Shown one piece after another: positions 56,997 to 64,000 of a stretch of 64,000 bases of DNA. The DNA is taken from NCBI GenBank assembly GCA_965200945.1, contig OZ241749.1, positions 62,001-126,000 on the forward strand, read 5' to 3'. The position numbers were made by a program, and so were the translations under genes. Positions within the stretch are counted from its first letter, which is position 1. Each line of letters starts with the position of its first letter. Below the pieces are notes generated by a model. The model had not been told where the DNA came from. It did no database searches and saw nothing but the letters and a program-made list of their open reading frames with translations. Source of the stretch: JADCRZ01 sp965200945 (lineage in GTDB: Bacteria > Bacteroidota > Bacteroidia > Chitinophagales > Chitinophagaceae).

Positions 56997-57506
56997 ATGG
57001 AAACACGACCTAAAATGATACTTCCGCTTTCCAAATTTGATAACAAATTGGAGTTGACAAGCAAAGTAGTATTGATTATTATGTGGGTATTGACACTTTA
57101 TACTTTTTTTAAATTGCCAACAACGATTCCAACGCATTTTAATGCTTCTGGACAAGCGGATGATTATGGAAACAAGCTTACACTTTTTATTTTGCCTATT
57201 CTTGCAACCGTAATTTATTTTGGGTTGACTCAATTGAATAAGTATCCCCATATTTTTAACTACATGAAAAAAATCACTGAAGACAATGCCGAAAAACAAT
57301 ATACCATTGCGACAAGAATGTTGCGATTTTTGAAATTGGCAATTCTTGCAATATTTTCTTTCATTATTCTTATCACCTACTTAACAACAATTGGTGTGAC
57401 AAAAGGATTGGGTTTTTGGTTTTTGCCATTGACGATCGGCCTTTTAACAATTCCGACTATAATCAGCATCAGTCAATCATTTGAGAAAAAGAATACCGCG
57501 GCTTGA
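56997..57506 (+). CDS. Cassette 17: DUF1648-family membrane protein
   Basis: The 169-residue protein has four membrane segments (about residues 22-42, 62-80, 110-130, 138-155). The DUF1648 signature LPTTIPTHFNASGQADDYGNK follows the first. The family is found alone or with SdpI-like immunity proteins of Bacillus; this gene has only the DUF1648 part, so a role in toxin immunity is only an idea. Confidence 0.88.
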   Translation: METRPKMILPLSKFDNKLELTSKVVLIIMWVLTLYTFFKLPTTIPTHFNASGQADDYGNKLTLFILPILATVIYFGLTQLNKYPHIFNYMKKITEDNAEKQYTIATRMLRFLKLAILAIFSFIILITYLTTIGVTKGLGFWFLPLTIGLLTIPTIISISQSFEKKNTAA

Positions 57507-57526
57507 CAAGTACGAACATGAAACAA

Positions 57527-57677
57527 TGTGTTCGCTGTTCGGCTTTGGCATCGGCTTGACGGAATGCAATATGGCTGATGGTATTTAACCTGTACTTTAG
57601 AATGAGTATTGAGCAGTGATTTCAGCCGCGTCGAATGTCAATACCACACATGCAGCAAGCCCTGGAGGTTGCCTGTA
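57527..57677 (+). repeat. attC-like site 18, end of the array (weak)
   Basis: The right arm CATGCAGCAAGCCC and R' GTTGCCTG (57668-57675) are like those of site 12. The left arm (TTCGGCTTTGGCATCGG) agrees only partly, and no R'' box is clear. The core resembles the start core of cassette 17 (GTTGCC).  Beyond it, to 57855, I see no gene. Confidence 0.5.
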
Positions 57678-57891
57678 ACGCTGGCTGACCCTGACCAGCA
57701 TAATCACTTAAAATAAACTACTTTGAAAACCTAACCTTGTGCAAAACCCAGAAGTGATTTTGTGTGGTAACGCAAAATCACTTTACGACTTCAGAAACAT
57801 TATCTTAGCAACGTGCCAATAAACCATTGTAATAAACAAGTAAAAACCTGCAAACATGAATTTAGAAGAAAACAAAAGGTTTATGAATTAT

Positions 57892-59157
57892 GGGCATCTC
57901 TAAAAACCCAATCTACGAAGCAAAAAGTAAATGAACAAAGTGGTAAATTACATAAAATGATTTTATGAGTAAACCAAGGGGTTTGTTTGATGAGCAATAC
58001 AGGTTAGAAAAACTTTCCAAACAAAAAAATCCACTCGGGAAACTGAGTAGTCACATCGATTTTGAGTATTTCCGTAAACCATTAAAGCACTTCTTTGATA
58101 AAGCATCAGATCTTCGTAAAGGTGGCCGTCCGGCTTATGATTATATACTGATGTTTAAAGTTCTAATTCTTCAGCGGTATTATAATCTGAGTGATGACAG
58201 CATAGAATATGCGGTTCTTGACCGGTTGAGCTTTATGCGGTTTTTAGGTCTGGGTATCAACGATCCGGTTCCTGATGCAAAGACGGTCTGGCTGTTCAGA
58301 GACAAGCTTACACAAGGGGGTATGATAGAGAAGTTATTCAAGGACCTTGATAAGCAACTGGATAAAGATGGTATCATTGTTCATTCGGGGAAGCTTGTGG
58401 ATGCTACCATAGTGGAAGTGCCGGTACAGAGAAACAGCCGTGATGAGAACAAAGATATTAAAGAAGGCAAAGTACCAGAAGATTGGAAGGACGATGAGAA
58501 CAAGTTGCGTCAGAAAGATACGGATGCACAGTGGGTTACATATAACGGAACAGATTACTTTGGATACAAGGATCACGTGAAAGCGGATGAGAAAACACTG
58601 CTGATAACGGGCTATGAGGTAACGACGGCTAACGTCCATGATAGCGTGGTATTGGAAGAGCTGATGAGTGATAAAGAAGATGGAGGCCAGCCGTTACATG
58701 CAGACAGTGCATACAGAAGTGAACAAATTGAAACGATGCTGCGAAGAAAGAACATAGAATCGCAGATACATGAAAAGGGATATCGCAATCACCCACTAAC
58801 CAAAAGGCAGAAACAGCGCAACAGGAAGAAATCCAAGATCAGGGCGAGGATAGAGCATGTGTTTGGATTTATGACAAACAGCATGAATGACATTTACCTT
58901 CGATACCGGAGTTTACAAAGGATCGCTGCAGCCATCGGGTTGATGAATCTTACTTACAACATATTTCGTTTGGTTCAGTTGAATGTAATGTTGAGCAAAT
59001 AGCAGAGGATTAGTGTGCCCGGCAATGAAACAATGGACACAAATATGAAGGAATTCAAGTCAGAATAGAATTTAAACAAACAATTTACCTTAAATCGATT
59101 GGTCATAAAAAAGACGAACAATAATTTATTCTAAAACCAGGGTTGATAGAGATGCCC
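57892..59157 (+). mobile_element. IS5-family element
   Basis: The 1266-bp element has ends GGGCATCTCTAAAAACCC and inverse GGGTTGATAGAGATGCCC, flanked by TTAT on both sides (57888-57891, 59158-59161). It carries one intact transposase. Confidence 0.93.
57965..59002 (+). CDS. IS5-family transposase
   Basis: The 345-residue protein has the N-terminal DUF772-like domain (FDKASDLRKGGRPAYDYILM) and the DDE set: Asp in GKLVDATIVEVP, Asp in PLHADSAYRS, Glu in IRARIEHVFGFM. It appears intact. Confidence 0.95.
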   Translation: MSKPRGLFDEQYRLEKLSKQKNPLGKLSSHIDFEYFRKPLKHFFDKASDLRKGGRPAYDYILMFKVLILQRYYNLSDDSIEYAVLDRLSFMRFLGLGINDPVPDAKTVWLFRDKLTQGGMIEKLFKDLDKQLDKDGIIVHSGKLVDATIVEVPVQRNSRDENKDIKEGKVPEDWKDDENKLRQKDTDAQWVTYNGTDYFGYKDHVKADEKTLLITGYEVTTANVHDSVVLEELMSDKEDGGQPLHADSAYRSEQIETMLRRKNIESQIHEKGYRNHPLTKRQKQRNRKKSKIRARIEHVFGFMTNSMNDIYLRYRSLQRIAAAIGLMNLTYNIFRLVQLNVMLSK

Positions 59158-59743
59158 TTATTTTATTGACGAAGTGATAAATAATAATAACCTGAATGCT
59201 GCTGATGATATTGTAGCGGAAGATTATATACAACATGTTCCATTTCCAGGACAGGAGCCCGGGAGAGAAGGACTGAAGTTTGTGCTTCAGTCAATGTTTG
59301 CAGGATTTCCCGACATGACTTGGAAGGTAGATGAACAAATTGCGGAAGGTGAAAAAGTTGTAACAAGATTTACGTGGACGAGAACGCATAATGGTGAGTT
59401 TATGTGAATACCTCCAACGAATAAAACCGGTAAAGTTTGGGAATAGTCATTGATGTTGTTAAAAATCACTCTTTTGCCGAGAGCAGAATACTGATGGACA
59501 GTATGGGGCTGTTACAGCAATTGGGTGTAATGTCTTAACCTGCAGTGGAGCAGTCAATGATTGAAAAGCAGTACAGGCATAAAATTTTTCTCCTTGGGTG
59601 ATCGCCGTGGTCTGGAGGATAGCGATCTATCACAAGAATACATGCTAAACTGATGGAGACTTTCCAACTTCATAAAATCGCAGTAAGTTTGCTTTGAAGC
59701 TGTAACAGCCATTTACTTAAACCGGTATATCAATCAACCAAAC

Positions 59744-60508
59744 ATGTCAATTACCAAAGAAGCGGAGCTGGTCGGAATGCAGAAGGCAAGCGAAGCCGTT
59801 GCGCACACCTTGAAAGAAATGAGGGAGTATGCCCAACCGGGTATGACAACAAAGGAGCTGGACGATTATGGTGCAAGCATACTGGCTGGTTTTGGAGCAA
59901 TATCGGCGCCCTTACTGACTTACCGGTTTCCTGGCTGCACCTGTATAAGTGTCAACAACGAGTTTTGCCATGGTATTCCATCTCACAAAAAAGAGCTGAA
60001 AGAGGGTGATCTGGTGAACATCGACGTTTCGGCCGAGTTGAACGGGTTTTGGTCAGACAATGGCGGCTCTTCCGTAGTAGGCAAAGATATTTACCGGCAC
60101 CAAAAACTCGTAGATGCCTCAAAACTGATCCTGCACAAAGCCATATACAATATAAAAGGCGGCGTGCGAATATCAGACATCGGGCACCTGATTGAAACTG
60201 AAGCCAGGAAATCCGGATACAGGGTCATCAGAAATCTTACAGGACATGGAATAGGAAAAAGCCTTCACGAGGCACCCGGAGAAATAGCGAATTACAGGGA
60301 CCGTTCCAACCTGGCCAGGTTCAAGAAACATTCCGTTGTGGCGATTGAAACCTTCATATCAACCACCTCATCTTATGCCGATACCCTCAATGATGGATGG
60401 ACCATGGTAGGAAACAAAGGTGGTTTCATGGCTCAGCATGAACATACGATCATTATTACAGACGATAAGCCGGTTGTGCTGACAGAAATGAACGGGATCT
60501 GGAATTGA
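59744..60508 (+). CDS. map: Methionine aminopeptidase, type I
   Basis: The 254-residue cytoplasmic enzyme removes the initiator Met. All metal ligands are visible: Asp94 and Asp105 (NIDVSAELNGFWSDNGG), His168 (GHGIG), Glu202 (AIETFIS) and Glu233 (QHEHT); His76 of CHGIP is the substrate-gating residue. It lacks the zinc-finger extension. Because it sits away from the ribosomal operon where Bacteroidetes normally keep map, it could be a second copy. Confidence 0.95.
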   Translation: MSITKEAELVGMQKASEAVAHTLKEMREYAQPGMTTKELDDYGASILAGFGAISAPLLTYRFPGCTCISVNNEFCHGIPSHKKELKEGDLVNIDVSAELNGFWSDNGGSSVVGKDIYRHQKLVDASKLILHKAIYNIKGGVRISDIGHLIETEARKSGYRVIRNLTGHGIGKSLHEAPGEIANYRDRSNLARFKKHSVVAIETFISTTSSYADTLNDGWTMVGNKGGFMAQHEHTIIITDDKPVVLTEMNGIWN

Positions 60509-60525
60509 TGAAAACTGCGACCTAG

Positions 60526-61834
60526 CAATAGTTCGGTAAGTTTTAAGCGGCCAAAGCACCTAAGTTCAAGCACTGGTCGAACAGCTGCTTTATTTTCTTG
60601 CAACTCAGCTCCAAACCTAAGTTTGAAAATATTGTTTCGGTCATTATCTTATTGTAAAACATCAGCTTGATGTTTCTCATCGAAAACGCTTCTCTTTTTT
60701 CTTTTGGCAATGATAGCCAACACGCTGCTTTAGCCACCGAAACCGCGCTTAAAGCCATATTGAAATGAAAATACAGCTTGTTTTCACTTCTTGCCTGACA
60801 CTCCGCTAATCCACAGTGCTGTTTGGCATCCCTGATCAAAAACTCTATCTGAAATCTTAAGCGATAGTACTTTATGATCAATGCAGCACTAAGCCCGGTA
60901 TCGGTACAAACAAAAATCTCATAGCGGCCGCTGTGTTTATCGTACAGATATACAATTCTTACCAACCTTTTCAGGATCATACTGTACACTACGGCACTGT
61001 AATAAATCACCCATTCATCTTCGGCAAACTTCCTGATGCGACGCTTGTCGATGAGCTTGCAATCCACTTTGCCAGCATACACCCGTGGCCTGCCTGGTGC
61101 CTTCAGTTTATGCCCATGATAAAGGTATCGCAAATCGGCATCAGGGCGCATCTTTGTAATAACATGCAACCCTTCCCCAAGCAGTGGAGTAATAAAGCTG
61201 TCCTTCATGAAATATCCGTCTGCTGCCAGGTACGTCACCATTTTCTTTAATGCAGGCAGACGCTTTTTTATGATGCTTACATAATGACTCACCAGATTGT
61301 CCTGATTTGTCTGAAGCATCTCTTTACAAGGCGTTTGCACTGCTTCCAGCGACATAGCGGTACCTGCCTGTACATCTACGATGGAGAGGCAACTGATCTC
61401 CAGTCCCTTCAATGCACGTTGATCTTTGCCACTCCACCATTTGCCAAGACCGGGTGTTTTTTTACCACTCTTGGGTATAAAGGTGGGATCGAAAGCTGCA
61501 ATGAGTTCTTTACTACAACTCTTTTTGATAAGTCGGTCGTTGAAACTGCTGAAATCAAATAACTGCTCGAAATGTAGCCGGATACTTTTTTCAGCGTAAC
61601 GGCTGAAACGGCTTAAGTTCAACATCGTATAGCGAACTGGCATTCCAAGCCATAATTCAAAGATTGTCATCATGAATTTGACTTGCGGTTTGCTGATGTC
61701 TTCTAACTTTTGTAAACTTGCAGTGACAAGACCGCGAATCTTGTCAGAGGCATTAGATGTGAGTAGTTGCATACAATCATCTAATGCCATTTTTATTCCT
61801 GCCCCTGACTGATCAAAAACTTACCGAACTATTG
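60526..61834 (-). mobile_element. IS4-like element, copy 2 (inverted)
   Basis: 1309 bp, same ends as copy 1 in reverse orientation, with ACCTAG on both sides (60520-60525 and 61835-61840). The transposase is intact. With copy 1 it flanks about 23 kb of the array and neighbouring DNA. Confidence 0.94.
60543..61790 (-). CDS. IS4-like DDE transposase (copy 2)
   Basis: Identical 415-residue protein to the one at 36513-37760, including YRLRFQIEFLIRDAK. The perfect identity indicates that the two copies separated recently. Confidence 0.93.
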   Translation of the reverse strand: MALDDCMQLLTSNASDKIRGLVTASLQKLEDISKPQVKFMMTIFELWLGMPVRYTMLNLSRFSRYAEKSIRLHFEQLFDFSSFNDRLIKKSCSKELIAAFDPTFIPKSGKKTPGLGKWWSGKDQRALKGLEISCLSIVDVQAGTAMSLEAVQTPCKEMLQTNQDNLVSHYVSIIKKRLPALKKMVTYLAADGYFMKDSFITPLLGEGLHVITKMRPDADLRYLYHGHKLKAPGRPRVYAGKVDCKLIDKRRIRKFAEDEWVIYYSAVVYSMILKRLVRIVYLYDKHSGRYEIFVCTDTGLSAALIIKYYRLRFQIEFLIRDAKQHCGLAECQARSENKLYFHFNMALSAVSVAKAACWLSLPKEKREAFSMRNIKLMFYNKIMTETIFSNLGLELSCKKIKQLFDQCLNLGALAA

Positions 61835-62074
61835 ACCTAGTACAACAGCGAACAATTTTTCACCGGTAGCAGAAGAGCCGGGATTCTTTGGTCCACGGTA
61901 AGAATACGGAAAAGATCCTGCGAAACGGCTGATGCCTTTCCGGTCATCCTTTCGAAAAGGTCACTGCCCGAATCGCATCCTGCCTCATCGCATATAGTAC
62001 TATTATTGTCGCATATGCACCGCAGGTGCCACATAATTGTTGCTGACATTTGTATTTCAACCAAACGGTGCGAT

Positions 62075-63013
62075 ATGAACAAGCCAACTTTTATCCGGCA
62101 TTCCATTGCCGGTATCTTTGCAGTATTGGCATCCTGTCAGCCAGGCTCCGAAAATGGACAAACAAAGTCAACGAAACCAAAAGATACTATTGTGAGCCAG
62201 CCTTTAAAACCCGCTGAAACGGGATACGCAGATGTAAACGGACTGAAAATGTATTACGAGGTGTATGGGAGCGGTAAACCCGTTGTACTGCTGCATGGCT
62301 CCTTTATGACCATCCCCTTGAACTGGTCGCATTTCATACCGCTGCTGGCCCGCGACCGGCAAGTAATTGTGCCCGAATTGCAGGGCCATGGCCGCACCAG
62401 GGATATTGCCCGCGAAGTAAGCTATGAAGGCATGGCAGACGATGTATCCGGATTGCTGCAGCACCTCCGCATAGACAGTGCAGACATCCTGGGATACAGC
62501 ATGGGAGGAGGCGTAGCCTTCCAGGTGGCTGTGCTTCATCCGCAGCAGGTACGCAGGCTGGTGGTACTGTCAGGCGCTTATGCGCATAATGGATGGTGGC
62601 CCGATGTGGAAGCAAGTTTTGGTACGTTCACTTCAGACATGTTTAACGGCAGCCCCATACGAAAGCAATACGACAGTTTCGGTAACGATCCGGCCCATTT
62701 CCCCGAATTCGTTAAAAAAGTCATCCAGATCGACCTGAAACCGTATGATTGGACAAATGAGGTGAAACAGATAAAAGCCCCGTTGTTCATGGCAATAGGC
62801 GATGCCGATGGGGTACGGTATGAACATGCGCTGGATTTGTTCCGCGCAAAGGGCGGTGGCAAAATGGGAGATCTGCACGGACTGCCGCAATCAAGGCTGG
62901 CGATCATCCCGGGAACCACCCACATCGGCATCATTCAGCGTACGGACTGGCTGATACCTATGATCACGGATTTTCTTGACTCCGACTTGAACGCGAAACC
63001 ACCGACTTTTTAA
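62075..63013 (+). CDS. Lipid-anchored alpha/beta-hydrolase
   Basis: The 312-residue protein is counted from ATG 62075, which gives the lipobox LASC (Cys21); the longer frame begins 23 codons earlier without such a signal. The hydrolase fold has the oxyanion region LLHGSF, nucleophile Ser142 in GYSMGGG, Asp in IGDADGVRYEHA and His in GTTHIGI. It is a lipoprotein esterase-like enzyme of unknown substrate. The 240 bases upstream hold no other gene. Confidence 0.92.
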   Translation: MNKPTFIRHSIAGIFAVLASCQPGSENGQTKSTKPKDTIVSQPLKPAETGYADVNGLKMYYEVYGSGKPVVLLHGSFMTIPLNWSHFIPLLARDRQVIVPELQGHGRTRDIAREVSYEGMADDVSGLLQHLRIDSADILGYSMGGGVAFQVAVLHPQQVRRLVVLSGAYAHNGWWPDVEASFGTFTSDMFNGSPIRKQYDSFGNDPAHFPEFVKKVIQIDLKPYDWTNEVKQIKAPLFMAIGDADGVRYEHALDLFRAKGGGKMGDLHGLPQSRLAIIPGTTHIGIIQRTDWLIPMITDFLDSDLNAKPPTF

Positions 63014-63237
63014 TGTCGCGGTTCAGAACAGGAATCGTAAGCGTAAGACACTCATCGGGTTAATAGGAACGGAGCTGGCATACCAGGAAATGTTCCGCAT
63101 AATTTCTTACATTTAATTTCAGGTTTAGCGAAAACGTTTACAGCCAGCCGGAAATTTTAACTGGCAGGCTCTTGCTGATGCTTTTGCGCTGATCACCTGC
63201 CTGCAGGAAAGCTTCACTGACAAAACTTCCGGATTCA

Positions 63238-63717
63238 ATGAATAAGACTTCAGTATTTGCATTAGGACTTGTTTCTTCATTCAGCCTGGGGTTCACCATC
63301 AAAACCATCATTGTTAAACAACATACTTCATACTCAGCAAAAATGAAAAAGGTAACAGGCATCGGCGGTGTCTTTTTTAAATGCAAAGACCCTAAAAAGA
63401 TCAGGGAATGGTACAAAACGCATTTGGGCTTCGACACAAACGACTACGGGGCAAATTTTGAATGGCGCGAAGAAGAAGACCCGGCCAGGAAAGGCTCTAC
63501 CCAATGGAGTCCGTTTCCCGAAACTACAAAATACCTTGAGCCTTCTACAAAAGAATTCATGATCAATTACAGGGTGGAAGATCTCGTAGCTCTAGTAGAA
63601 CAGCTTAAAAGTGAAGGCGTGACAATTGTCGACAAAATCGAGACCTTCGACTACGGCAAATTTGTACACATCATCGATGTGGAAGGCAATAAAATCGAAC
63701 TCTGGGAACCAAAGTAG
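63238..63717 (+). CDS. VOC-family (glyoxalase/bleomycin-resistance-like) protein
   Basis: The 159-residue frame has a hydrophobic N-terminal stretch (residues 1-30) before the VOC domain, which begins KVTGIGGVFFKCKDPKK and ends FVHIIDVEGNKIELWEP with a metal-ligand Glu in its usual place. An internal ATG at 63343 would give a 124-residue cytoplasmic VOC protein of more usual length, so the start is uncertain. Confidence 0.88.
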   Translation: MNKTSVFALGLVSSFSLGFTIKTIIVKQHTSYSAKMKKVTGIGGVFFKCKDPKKIREWYKTHLGFDTNDYGANFEWREEEDPARKGSTQWSPFPETTKYLEPSTKEFMINYRVEDLVALVEQLKSEGVTIVDKIETFDYGKFVHIIDVEGNKIELWEPK

Positions 63718-63790
63718 CATGTGAACAAAGCGGGCCCGGGTTCGCAGGCACAGTTTAGTTCCCAATCAATTAACTCTTTATCGTACGAAC

Positions 63791-64000
63791 ATGAGCGAAT
63801 CCACAAACGAAGCAGCGATCCCAAATCCAGCGCTCAGTCCTTTGCAGGCCCTGATCGGAAAATGGAATACCGTCGGTACGCATCAGCTTGTTCCCGGCAC
63901 TACCTTTCATGGACAAACTTCTTTTGAGTGGATGGCAGGAGGTGCATTCATTATTATGCATTCGCAGGTAGATGAGAAGGAGATTCCCAGTGGCATTGCT
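63791..64000 (+). CDS. DUF1579-like protein (3' end outside window)
   Basis: Seventy codons from ATG 63791 are open to the window edge. The pattern PLQALIGKWNTVGT, then GQTSFEWMAGGAFIIMHSQVD, matches the start of DUF1579/lipocalin-like proteins found in many soil bacteria. Function unknown. Confidence 0.75.
   Translation, partial: MSESTNEAAIPNPALSPLQALIGKWNTVGTHQLVPGTTFHGQTSFEWMAGGAFIIMHSQVDEKEIPSGIA

Larger units (their letters stand above)
57856..59538 (+). pseudogene. SnoaL-like ester cyclase gene, broken by IS5-type element
   Basis: ATG 57856 starts NLEENKRFMNY, which is cut by an IS. Removing the IS with one TTAT rejoins it exactly as FMNYFIDEVINNNNLNAAD, followed by EDYIQHVPFPGQEPGREGLK. 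Further decay is present: TGA in HNGEFM-stop-IPPTNKTGK near 59404 and a frameshift near 59440 before VIDVVKNHSFAESRILMDS. The family fold (about 140 residues) is clear; it is no longer functional. It marks the return to chromosomal-type sequence after the array. Confidence 0.85.

Noticed and set aside
36469..61834. A composite transposon formed by the two IS4-like copies
   Set aside because: Each copy has its own matched target duplication, so they inserted separately; outer flanks do not match each other.

Overview
The window looks like a chromosome segment from a Bacteroidota member, probably Chitinophagaceae. The signs are a SusC/RagA-type TonB-dependent receptor, a type IX secretion C-terminal sorting domain, an outer-membrane beta-barrel TonB receptor with a carboxypeptidase-like N-terminus, few Shine-Dalgarno sequences, and Bacteroidetes-type IS elements. 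The assignment rests on protein resemblance only; no rRNA or tRNA is present.

Bases 1-31,100 are ordinary housekeeping and catabolic chromosome. They hold a truncated susC-like receptor, a T9SS cargo protein, the pta-ackA acetate operon, an LEA14-like protein, a decayed BON-domain gene, a GH1/RmlD-like fusion, a pyruvate oxidase, an MFS permease with a D-2-hydroxyacid dehydrogenase, a PL22-like protein, a TonB receptor, an SGNH hydrolase and a CDF transporter. A complete suf operon follows (sufB-C-D-S-E, a DUF59 gene, and an Rrf2 regulator last), with a perfect palindrome upstream of sufB that is a good candidate operator.

Bases 31,159-57,680 are the most interesting part: an integron-like gene-cassette array. 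A tyrosine recombinase (31159-32469) is followed by a core site and about 17 cassettes, nearly all with one plus-strand ORF. They are separated by attC-like imperfect palindromes, mostly about 200 bp long. In each readable cassette the end box (R'') is the reverse complement of the core at the start of the same cassette, not of the next core downstream. This is the signature left by integron cassettes that have existed as circles. The cassettes carry lipoproteins, an AAA/STAND-like ATPase, membrane proteins, a beta-propeller, a cytochrome P450, a serine hydrolase, an S41 peptidase, a CPBP protease, a decayed DUF2281/PIN toxin-antitoxin pair, a GNAT acetyltransferase and a DUF1648 protein. The recombinase lacks the insertion typical of IntI, lies in the same direction as the cassettes, and the sites are longer than usual attC sites.

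The array is heavily scarred by insertion sequences: two identical inverted IS4-like copies, an IS903-type element split by an IS3 element, a second diverged copy of that IS3, another IS3, and an IS5-type element just outside. Several interrupted genes can be rejoined exactly by removing the IS and one target duplication. A GC-rich block (dienelactone-hydrolase-like gene plus a broken NTF2-like gene) sits inside the PIN toxin gene without any IS.

Bases 57,856-64,000 return to chromosomal genes: a broken SnoaL-like ester cyclase, a methionine aminopeptidase, an alpha/beta-hydrolase lipoprotein, a VOC-family protein and the start of a DUF1579-like gene.
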